Origin: an uncultured Pseudomonadota bacterium
GTDB taxonomy: Bacteria; Myxococcota_A; UBA9042; CAIXZC01
Assembly (NCBI GenBank): GCA_937884235.1
Contig: CALGBT010000400.1
Coordinates: 1 to 5,022 of the forward strand
Direction of reading: 5' to 3'
Length of the DNA: 5,022 nucleotides
The notes under the pieces were generated by a model that ran no database searches, had not been told where the DNA came from, and worked only from the letters and a program-made list of their open reading frames with translations. Positions 1 through 5,022 of the stretch are shown piece by piece. The translations under genes and the position numbers were made by a program. Each line of letters starts with the position of its first letter. The first letter of the stretch is position 1.

Positions 1-1
1 C

Positions 2-54
2 GCAATGATGATCTCATTGGGCAAATAAGCAAGTTATTTCGCCGCAGACCCTTA
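2..54 (+). pseudogene. Frame-disrupted upstream remnant of the acyl-CoA synthetase gene
   Basis: Reading from base 2 gives AMMISLGK, a stop (26-28), ASYFAADP and a second stop (53-55). The ISLG(N)K part resembles the conserved 'SLGNKAD' junction between the CoA-binding and phosphohistidine domains of this family, and YFAADP may match the segment shortly before the 'TEIVMMYIEG' motif. That motif is in a different frame (frame 1, from base 55), and the distance from ISLG to TEIV is about 10 nt shorter than I would expect. Frame 1 itself is open back to base 1 but reads RNDDLIGQISKLFRRRPL there, which does not resemble the family. Either small indels really broke the gene or the left edge contains sequencing/assembly errors; homopolymer slips near GGCAAATAAGCAAG would explain part of it. 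Confidence 0.45.
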
Positions 55-1620
55 GTGGCTCAGGAGGAGACCGAGATTGTCATGATGTACATTGAGGGAG
101 TCCAGGACGGCGAGCGCCTGATAGGTGCTCTCAGGGCTGCCACCAAAGTAAAACCGGTTATTGTCATCAAGTCCGGTCGCTCAGCGCGCGGGGCGATTGC
201 CGCGGCCTCGCACACCGGTTCGCTGGCCGGGGCAGATAGCGTCTTCGATGCCATTATGCGGCAGTGCGGAGTGCTCCGGGCGGAGAGTCTGGCTGAGGCC
301 TTCAATTGGTGCAAGTACTTGGCCCAGGCGGCGCTACCCGCAGGAGACAATGGCGTCATCGTCACCAACGGCGGCGGTATCGGTGTGCTGGCTACTGATG
401 CCTGCGAGAAGTTCGGCATTGAGTTGTATGACGACGTTGCGACCCTCAAGGAGACGTTTGGCCCGGTGACGCCGGCATTTGGTTCGACGAAGAACCCGGT
501 GGACATCACTGGGCAGGCCTCGGGTGAGGACTATAATCGGGCGCTTGCGGCGGCGTTGGTGAACCCCGATATTCACGCGGTGATGGCGCTCTACTGTGAG
601 ACCGCGCTTTTTGACGTGGATTCTCTGACCCGGATGATTCGCACCAACCACCACGACTATCGGATGGCGGGCAAGCCCATTATCTTTTCTATCATTGGTG
701 GTGAGAAGATTGATGCCGCCATCCGCTCCTTGCGGCAAGACGCGGTTTCGGTCTTCGATGACGTCTACGATGCGGTTTCCTGCCTGGGGGCTGCGTACCG
801 GGTCAAACGACATCTGCTCAAGGAGTCGGCGTCGGCAGTGGGAGCGCCAATTGACTTGGGGGCGGTGCAACAGGCCATCGCCAGCGCCCGAGCCGATGGA
901 CGACAGTTCCTGCTGCCCGGTGAGTCGGCCGTGGTGATGGAGGCGGTGAGAATGCCCATGCCCCGCAGCGGCATTGCTCGGAACCTGAGCGAAGCGTTGG
1001 AGCTGTCTGCGCAGGTGGGCTACCCGGTGGTAATGAAGATCGTCTCCAAGGACATTATTCACAAGTCTGACGCAGGTGGTGTCGCCCTCGGCCTGGAGGA
1101 CAGGGACGAGGTTGCAGATGCCTATCAGGCCGTGATGCATCGGGCGCGGCAGTACAAGCCCAACGCCAAGATCACAGGGGTAGAGATCTCTGAAATGCTG
1201 GACCGCCAGACCGAGGTTATTGTTGGGGCGAGGCGTGACCGGGTCTTTGGACCGGTGGTGATGTTCGGCCTTGGTGGAATCTATGTGGAAGTTATGAAAG
1301 ACGTATCCTTCCGGGCTTTTCCCCTCGACCGGGCGGAGGTCTGGCGAATGGTGGAAGAGATCCGCTCCTACCCTCTGCTACTCGGGGTGCGGGGTGAGAA
1401 GCGCAAGGACATCGAAGCGGTTATCGAGACTGTCATCAAGATGGGGACGCTGGTGCGGGAGTGTCCCGACATATCAGACATCGAACTCAACCCGGTGGTC
1501 GTGTATGCTCGGGGCGATGGGGTGAAGGCCCTGGATGTGCGGATCTTGCTGACTGAACAGGAGCAGACAATGGCCCCCACTCCGTCATCGTCGGGGCTGG
1601 CGAAGGCACGAGGTATCTGA
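55..1620 (+). CDS. ADP-forming acyl-CoA (acetate-CoA) synthetase, fused alpha-beta type, 5' part missing
   Basis: Family enzymes interconvert acyl-CoA + ADP + Pi and the free acid + CoA + ATP, making ATP from acetyl-CoA or similar thioesters in the cytoplasm. Residues here count from the GTG at 55. Residues ~5-160 are the succinyl-CoA-ligase-like domain: YIEG (Glu14) and SHTG with the predicted phosphohistidine His53 (codon 211-213). Residues ~285-505 are an ATP-grasp domain with HKSDAGGV (His336, probably the second phosphoryl-carrying histidine), GLGGIYVE (405-412), GVRG (444-447) and ELNP (477-480). The last ~18 residues are a Ser/Pro-containing tail. Full-length fused enzymes are about 700 residues and begin with a CoA-binding Rossmann domain, which is absent here. 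The GTG at 55 has no ribosome binding site and is not a credible native start; the frame is simply open from the left edge. All catalytic motifs visible are intact. Substrate (acetate, propionate, aryl acids) cannot be decided from the sequence. Confidence 0.93.
   Translation: MAQEETEIVMMYIEGVQDGERLIGALRAATKVKPVIVIKSGRSARGAIAAASHTGSLAGADSVFDAIMRQCGVLRAESLAEAFNWCKYLAQAALPAGDNGVIVTNGGGIGVLATDACEKFGIELYDDVATLKETFGPVTPAFGSTKNPVDITGQASGEDYNRALAAALVNPDIHAVMALYCETALFDVDSLTRMIRTNHHDYRMAGKPIIFSIIGGEKIDAAIRSLRQDAVSVFDDVYDAVSCLGAAYRVKRHLLKESASAVGAPIDLGAVQQAIASARADGRQFLLPGESAVVMEAVRMPMPRSGIARNLSEALELSAQVGYPVVMKIVSKDIIHKSDAGGVALGLEDRDEVADAYQAVMHRARQYKPNAKITGVEISEMLDRQTEVIVGARRDRVFGPVVMFGLGGIYVEVMKDVSFRAFPLDRAEVWRMVEEIRSYPLLLGVRGEKRKDIEAVIETVIKMGTLVRECPDISDIELNPVVVYARGDGVKALDVRILLTEQEQTMAPTPSSSGLAKARGI
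1610..1613 (+). promoter_or_regulatory. Ribosome binding site of the BioD-like/DRTGG gene
   Basis: GAGG lies 9 nt ahead of the ATG at 1623 and inside the last codons of the acyl-CoA synthetase gene, whose TGA ends at 1620. The site supports the ATG at 1623 as the start and suggests translational coupling of the two genes. Confidence 0.6.
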
Positions 1621-1622
1621 CC

Positions 1623-2654
1623 ATGGCAAATATCGTTGTCGCATCGACGACCAGTAGCGCCGGGAAGACCGGGTTGATTGTCGGTCTGGCTCTGACACTG
1701 GACAAGAAGTTGGGCTACATCAAGCCGCTGGGAGATCGGCTCCTTTATCGCAAGAAGCGTCTGTGGGATTTTGATTCGGCGGTAGTTACCGCGGCCATGG
1801 GCAACGGGAACGCCGTCGAAGGCCTCTCTATTGGCTTCGACCAGGGCAAACTGCGCTTCACGTATAGCCAGGAGCAGATGGAGGCCCGTTTGCGGGAGTT
1901 GGTGGCGACGGTAGGTGAGGGCCGGGACCACTTGTTGATAGAGAGCGGGTCACAACTTCGGCACGGTACTTCAGTGCACCTGAATCCGGTGCAAATTGCG
2001 CGTGCGGTTGGCGGGAAGTTGCTGGTAGTGGCTGGTGGGGGGGACGATGCCGTCGTCGATGACATCATGTATCTGAGGCGCTACGTGGATACCCAGGGAG
2101 TTGAATTGTTGGGAGTCATCGCGAACAAGGTCAGTGACCCGGAGGACTTCGAGTTGACCCATCTCCCCGAGTTGTTGAAGTTGGGGGTGCGGGTGCTGGG
2201 AGTACTGCCGTACAAGTCGGAGCTGACCACGACATCAGTCCGTTTCCTGGCCGATCGTCTCTTTGCCAAAGTGATTGCCGGCGAAGAGCATATGGACCAG
2301 GTTGTACGCCGCTACTTCGTGGGCGCTTCCAGCGCCGACGCGGTGTTGCGGGACCCGGCCTTCAAAGAAGCAGGGAAGCTGATTATCACCAGCGGTGACC
2401 GTTCGGATCTCATCTTGGCCTCCCTGGTATCGAGCACCGCGGGTATTGTGCTCACCAACAACATTCTGCCGCCCAGTAATATCGTGGCCAAGGCCCAGGA
2501 AAACCACGTGCCTCTCCTGATGGTGCCGGGGGATACGTTTGCAGTGGCGAAGCTGATTGATGATATGGAGCCCTTGATAACCTCTGCGGATACCGAGAAG
2601 CACCGCTTGTTGGCGGAGATGGTGGCTGAAAGACTGGACCTGTCGGTCTTCTAG
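1623..2654 (+). CDS. BioD-like P-loop / DRTGG domain protein (phosphotransacetylase N-terminal-like, no catalytic domain)
   Basis: This 343-residue protein resembles the N-terminal half of long phosphotransacetylases (Pta). Residues ~1-215 form a dethiobiotin-synthetase-like nucleotide-binding domain: a P-loop variant S8-x5-GKT (residues 8-16), YIKPLG (32-37), a Walker-B-like LLIESG followed by HGTSVHLNP, and a base-recognition-like ANKV (Asn168, Lys169). Residues ~225-335 form a DRTGG domain with GDRSD (258-262). The PTA/PTB acyltransferase domain of full Pta (about 700 residues) is absent, and the TAG stop at 2652 ends a complete-looking protein, so it probably does not make acetyl phosphate by itself. 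In E. coli-type Pta the equivalent region is regulatory. The start is well set: ATG with GAGG 9 nt upstream, only 2 nt after the acyl-CoA synthetase stop. The tight pairing suggests a role in sensing or controlling acetyl-CoA/acetate flux; this is inference. The true ligand and any ATPase activity are unknown. Confidence 0.85.
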   Translation: MANIVVASTTSSAGKTGLIVGLALTLDKKLGYIKPLGDRLLYRKKRLWDFDSAVVTAAMGNGNAVEGLSIGFDQGKLRFTYSQEQMEARLRELVATVGEGRDHLLIESGSQLRHGTSVHLNPVQIARAVGGKLLVVAGGGDDAVVDDIMYLRRYVDTQGVELLGVIANKVSDPEDFELTHLPELLKLGVRVLGVLPYKSELTTTSVRFLADRLFAKVIAGEEHMDQVVRRYFVGASSADAVLRDPAFKEAGKLIITSGDRSDLILASLVSSTAGIVLTNNILPPSNIVAKAQENHVPLLMVPGDTFAVAKLIDDMEPLITSADTEKHRLLAEMVAERLDLSVF

Positions 2655-2660
2655 GAAACT

Positions 2661-3509
2661 CTACGAATAGCGGTCTTCGGTCCAGATATCGGCGGTGTTG
2701 GAGTAGCCTTTGGTTTCCCAGTAACCCTTTTCGTCCACTTCGACGATGCGGATGCCGGTCACCCACTTGCCTGACTTGTAGCCATAATGATCAGAGATCA
2801 TGCCCCGCACTGGCCCCCCGTAGTTGTTAGGCAGGGGGTTACCGAAGTACTTGTCGGCGAAGAGCACGTTGTCCTTGTAGAATGCCTCGATGAAGAGGTT
2901 GGTGAAGTAGTCGTGCTCGCACTGGGTGATGAGGTGCTTTGCTGTGGGCTTCACGCCAGCAAGCTCGAAGAGTGTTTTCGGCCGCACGCCGCCCCACGGA
3001 ACGTCGAGCATGGTCCACGCGGTTACGCAACTGAAAGAGGCGATGATGTCAACGTGGGGGAGTTGCTGCCATTGCTCCCAGGTAAACTCCAGTTCGTTTT
3101 CAACTTCTCCGGTGACTGTGAAGCGCCACTCGTCCAGATTTCTGGGGGCGTTGTTGTAAGCCATGACCGGCTGGACTTCGACGACGGATTGTCCGGGCGG
3201 TACCTTGGAGTTGCCCGCGTCATCCACCAGCGAATCCTTGTGTATCTCTGCCTGCGCGTCCACCTGTTCCATGAACTCGGTGACCTCTTCGGGGGTTGCT
3301 TCGGGCAGGTTGGCCAGCTCTTCGGGGGTCAGCTCGCTGATGCGCCGGAGGTCTTCGGGGGAGTAGAGGTCATTCTCCCCTGCTCCATCCAGTGGGTCGA
3401 GTCCGGTGCCGCCGGACTTACAGCCCAGCGGGAGTCCGATCATGCCTCCGCCCAAAACAACCACGATACCACCGGCTGTATGGAGAAACTTCCGTCGGTT
3501 GTGTTTCAT
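2661..3509 (-). CDS. Tat-exported molybdopterin oxidoreductase, sulfite oxidase family
   Basis: This 282-residue protein starts with a Tat signal: NRRKFLH (residues 4-10), then a hydrophobic stretch to ~28. Cys30 in LPLGC followed by KSGG could be a lipidation site, although Pro at -3 fits the lipobox poorly. Residues ~31-110 are an acidic linker with an 11-residue repeat. Residues ~112-282 are the molybdopterin domain of sulfite-oxidase-type enzymes: SFSCVTAWTMLDVPWGGV carries the predicted Mo-ligating Cys161 (codon 3027-3029), CEHDYFTN follows at 197-204, then GGPVRG (231-236), YKSGKWV (244-250) and the family-typical ending GYWE..GY....D.W.EDRY. There is no heme domain and no C-terminal dimerisation domain, so it is like the small bacterial/archaeal members. 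Substrate is unknown: sulfite or an S-/N-oxide are possible. It needs Moco inserted before Tat export and an electron partner, neither visible here. The ATG at 3507-3509 is supported by AGAGGG 5 nt upstream. Confidence 0.92.
   Translation of the reverse strand: MKHNRRKFLHTAGGIVVVLGGGMIGLPLGCKSGGTGLDPLDGAGENDLYSPEDLRRISELTPEELANLPEATPEEVTEFMEQVDAQAEIHKDSLVDDAGNSKVPPGQSVVEVQPVMAYNNAPRNLDEWRFTVTGEVENELEFTWEQWQQLPHVDIIASFSCVTAWTMLDVPWGGVRPKTLFELAGVKPTAKHLITQCEHDYFTNLFIEAFYKDNVLFADKYFGNPLPNNYGGPVRGMISDHYGYKSGKWVTGIRIVEVDEKGYWETKGYSNTADIWTEDRYS
3264..3362 (-). repeat. Three tandem 33-bp (11-residue) repeats in the Mo-enzyme linker
   Basis: Residues 50-82 of the Mo oxidoreductase read as three 11-residue units beginning SPEDL (50), TPEEL (61) and TPEEV (72). 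The DNA repeats too: on the plus strand CTCTTCGGGGGT occurs at 3285-3296 and again at 3318-3329, with the near copy GTCTTCGGGGGA at 3351-3362, each exactly 33 bp apart. The units are acidic and helix-like (Ser/Thr-Pro-Glu-Glu as a helix cap) and lie between the membrane-proximal end and the catalytic domain, so they probably act as a spacer. Confidence 0.75.
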
Positions 3510-3514
3510 GTCAT

Positions 3515-3520
3515 CCCTCT
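3515..3520 (-). promoter_or_regulatory. Ribosome binding site of the Mo oxidoreductase gene
   Basis: On the minus strand AGAGGG is followed by 5 nt (ATGAC) and then the ATG whose complement is at 3507-3509. This fixes the start directly in front of the Tat signal peptide. Confidence 0.65.
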
Positions 3521-3530
3521 CGTTGCGGAA

Positions 3531-3559
3531 AAACTAGTGATGATGAAACGTTTGGGCAA
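3531..3559 (-). promoter_or_regulatory. Weak sigma-70-like promoter candidate for the Mo oxidoreductase gene
   Basis: Reading the minus strand, TTGCCC (3559-3554) and TAGTTT (3536-3531) are separated by 17 nt. They match the TTGACA/TATAAT consensus at about 4/6 and 3/6 positions, and the site would give a very short leader before the ribosome binding site. Such matches arise by chance. The gene could instead be read through from mutS2. Confidence 0.2.
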
Positions 3560-3568
3560 GTTAGAGGG

Positions 3569-3590
3569 GCACCATGCTGACGCAAGGTGC
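3569..3590 (-). terminator. Hairpin just downstream of mutS2, terminator-like without a U tract
   Basis: On the minus strand, 4 nt after the mutS2 TAA, arms GCACC and GGTGC pair, then one T-T mismatch, then TGC pairs with GCA around a GTCA loop: 8 bp with one internal mismatch. The following bases are CCCCTCTAACTT, so the run of T needed for a classical intrinsic terminator is missing. It may attenuate read-through into the Mo oxidoreductase gene, protect the mRNA 3' end, or be chance. Confidence 0.35.
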
Positions 3591-3594
3591 TGGG

Positions 3595-5022
3595 TTATTT
3601 GAATTCGACCAGGGTGACGCCATCGCCGCCGTCTTCACGCTCTCCGGGTTTGAACTCCACCGGGTAGGCGCTGCTTTTGAGGTATTTGCGGACGGCTTCT
3701 TTGAGCTTTCCCGTGCCGTGGCCATGGACGATGGTGAGCATGGCCCCGGCGGTGAACATGGCTTGGTCGAGGGCCTTCTCCATTTTGTTGATGGCCTCTT
3801 CGGCCGAGAGGCCGCGCAGGTCGACGCGGAATTCGGAGATGGGGGGCGAGGCGGCCTCAAGTCGACGGGTCGGTTCTTTCTTGGGTTCGCTGGCCATGGG
3901 CACGATGTCTTTGTAGGGTAGCCGCAGGCGCATGGGGCCCATCTGCAAGGTCGCCGCCTGTTCTTTGTCATGCAGTTGCACCACGGTGGCCTTTTTGCGG
4001 AACTTCTTGACCAGCACGTCACCGCCCACCACCAGGTCAGCTGGCGGGCCTTGCATGAGCTCTCTGGCGGCCTCGTCGTCAGTCAATTCCTGGGCCTTCT
4101 TTTCGAGGCGGGCCTTGACCTCTTTGAGGGTGCGTCGTTTCATATCCAGATCCTTGTGGTCGGGTTTGCCGGTCTGTAGCTGGGCAACGAGAAAGGAGAC
4201 GAGTACCAGCGCCTCGTCGACATCGGCCATGGAGTCGTTGACCTTGCGGGCGGTGATGCGGTCGGCGTGTTTCTTGAGTTGCTCCATGGCCAGATGCCGT
4301 CGTTTCAGGAGTTGGTCTGCCGCCAGAGTCATCTCTTGTTGACTACGGGTTGCCTCTTGGAGTTCTCGGGAGCGGTCGTCCAACTTCTTCAATGCTTCTT
4401 CCAGCAGGCCCCCGCCTCGCCCCTGGAGGATCTCCTGGGCCTGGTGAATGATCTGCTCTGGCACGTTGAAACGGCGCGCCATCTCGAAGGTGCGTGAAGA
4501 CCCCGGGCTGCCAATTTGCAGTGTGTAAGTTGGTGCCAGATTCTGCCAATCCATGCCCATGGCCCCGTTGGCGAAACGCTGGTCTCCCAGGGCGAGGGCC
4601 TTGAGTCGTTCGTAGTGGGTGGCGACGATGCCCATGGTGCCAGTATCCGCCAGCCCGGAGAGGAATGCTGCTCCCAGGGCTGAGCCCTGGTCGGGCTCGG
4701 TGCCCACGGTGATCTCGTCGACGAGGACCAGATGCCCGGGACCGGCGGTTGCGAGTGCCTGGTTGAGGGCTTGAAGGTGGCCAGTAAAGGTGGAGAGATT
4801 GGCATCGACGTCTTCGAGATCCCCGGGCAGGGCGTGGAGGCCGCCCAGGATGGGAACTCGGCTGTCGGCCGAGGCGGGAATCTGCAGGCCTGCCCGAGCC
4901 ATGAGCAGACAGAGGCCACAGGTCTTGAGGGCCACTGACTTCCCGCCGGCGTTGGGCCCCGAGAGGACCATCCATTGGTGACCGTCACCCAAGACGATAT
5001 CGTTGGGTACCACCTCATGGCC
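3595..5022 (-). CDS. mutS2: MutS2 family ATPase/Smr endonuclease, C-terminal part (runs off the right edge)
   Basis: MutS2 proteins are MutS-like ATPases that lack the mismatch-recognition domain. They have been linked to suppression of homologous recombination and, in Bacillus, to rescue of collided ribosomes. Residues count from the GTG complement at 5011-5013; the frame stays open to the edge (GHEV...), so the real start lies outside. Seen in order: Walker A GPNAGGKS (19-26); Walker B LVLVDE (95-100) followed by ITVGTEP; H-loop THYERLK (132-138); the family segment IGSPGSSRTFEMARR (167-181); a charged helical, probably coiled-coil stretch (~190-320); a small beta-rich KOW-like segment (~328-372); and the C-terminal Smr domain (~394-472) with DLRG (398-401) and HGHGTG (430-435). 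Family proteins are about 780-800 residues, so roughly 310 N-terminal residues are missing. All visible active-site motifs are intact. The gene precedes the Mo oxidoreductase gene on the same strand across 85 bp; a functional link is not evident. Confidence 0.95.
   Translation of the reverse strand, partial: GHEVVPNDIVLGDGHQWMVLSGPNAGGKSVALKTCGLCLLMARAGLQIPASADSRVPILGGLHALPGDLEDVDANLSTFTGHLQALNQALATAGPGHLVLVDEITVGTEPDQGSALGAAFLSGLADTGTMGIVATHYERLKALALGDQRFANGAMGMDWQNLAPTYTLQIGSPGSSRTFEMARRFNVPEQIIHQAQEILQGRGGGLLEEALKKLDDRSRELQEATRSQQEMTLAADQLLKRRHLAMEQLKKHADRITARKVNDSMADVDEALVLVSFLVAQLQTGKPDHKDLDMKRRTLKEVKARLEKKAQELTDDEAARELMQGPPADLVVGGDVLVKKFRKKATVVQLHDKEQAATLQMGPMRLRLPYKDIVPMASEPKKEPTRRLEAASPPISEFRVDLRGLSAEEAINKMEKALDQAMFTAGAMLTIVHGHGTGKLKEAVRKYLKSSAYPVEFKPGEREDGGDGVTLVEFK

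Noticed and set aside
62..87. AGGAGG at 62-67 ahead of ATG codons at 82 and 85 as a possible true start of the synthetase
   Set aside because: The spacing of 14 nt is too long, and starting there would remove conserved residues; AGGAGG arises from Gln-Glu-Glu codons.
334..1140. 268-codon open frame on the minus strand inside the acyl-CoA synthetase gene
   Set aside because: Arg/His-rich translation with no recognisable motif, fully opposite a gene with intact conserved domains; a typical shadow of GC-rich coding DNA.
1368..1931. 187-codon minus-strand frame spanning the junction of the two plus-strand genes
   Set aside because: Antisense to conserved motifs of both genes (ELNP and the P-loop) with no protein-like features of its own.
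2787..3602. 271-codon open frame on the plus strand opposite the Mo oxidoreductase
   Set aside because: It mirrors the codons of the real gene, has no known motif or ribosome binding site, and the minus-strand protein has a Tat signal and a complete catalytic domain.
3561..4022. Pro/Arg/Ser-rich frame on the minus strand and an overlapping plus-strand frame (3574-3921) over the mutS2 3' end
   Set aside because: Low-complexity out-of-frame readings of the Smr domain coding sequence; no independent support.
5011..5013. GTG as the start of the MutS2 protein
   Set aside because: The frame continues to the window edge as GHEV, and a start here would leave out the whole N-terminal half common to the family; the gene is cut by the window.
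4343..5018. Two ~210-codon minus-strand frames overlapping mutS2 in other phases
   Set aside because: Shadow frames; the Walker A, Walker B and H-loop motifs are all in the mutS2 frame.
1..5022. Search for tRNA or rRNA genes, CRISPR arrays, insertion sequences, integrase or phage genes, toxin-antitoxin pairs and riboswitches
   Set aside because: None seen; nearly every base is accounted for by four conserved housekeeping or metabolic genes, and no gap longer than 85 bp exists.

Overview
The window appears to be a piece of bacterial chromosome carrying four protein-coding genes, packed almost without gaps. Both outer genes run off the edges. A Tat signal peptide, a MutS2 protein with a C-terminal Smr domain, bacterial Shine-Dalgarno sequences and a GC-rich composition point to a bacterium. 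The combination of a fused ADP-forming acyl-CoA synthetase, a stand-alone BioD-like/DRTGG protein and a 'DEI..GT.P' type MutS2 is compatible with a delta-proteobacteria-like lineage (Desulfobacterota, Myxococcota or relatives). That placement is only an inference and would need a database search.

Left half, plus strand: positions 55-1620 carry the C-terminal two thirds of an ADP-forming acyl-CoA (acetate-CoA) synthetase. It has the phosphohistidine domain followed by an ATP-grasp domain. The N-terminal CoA-binding domain lies outside the window, and the first ~55 bases look frame-disrupted. Two bases after its stop comes a 343-residue protein (1623-2654) with a BioD-like P-loop domain plus a DRTGG domain. 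This is the regulatory half of long phosphotransacetylases without the catalytic half. The pair looks like a translationally coupled operon for acetyl-CoA/acetate energy metabolism.

Right half, minus strand: positions 2661-3509 encode a Tat-exported molybdopterin oxidoreductase of the sulfite-oxidase fold. Its stop lies only 6 bp from the stop of the BioD-like gene, so the two pairs converge tail to tail. Upstream of it, across 85 bp of non-coding DNA, is the C-terminal part of mutS2 (3595-5022), running on past the right edge. The 85-bp gap holds a hairpin just behind the mutS2 stop, a weak promoter-like pair and a good ribosome binding site for the Mo enzyme.

I found no tRNA or rRNA gene, insertion sequence, CRISPR array or phage gene, and no convincing new system. 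The most informative oddities are the broken reading frame at the left edge, the stand-alone BioD/DRTGG partner of the acyl-CoA synthetase, and a perfectly phased 11-residue (33-bp) triple repeat in the linker of the Mo enzyme.
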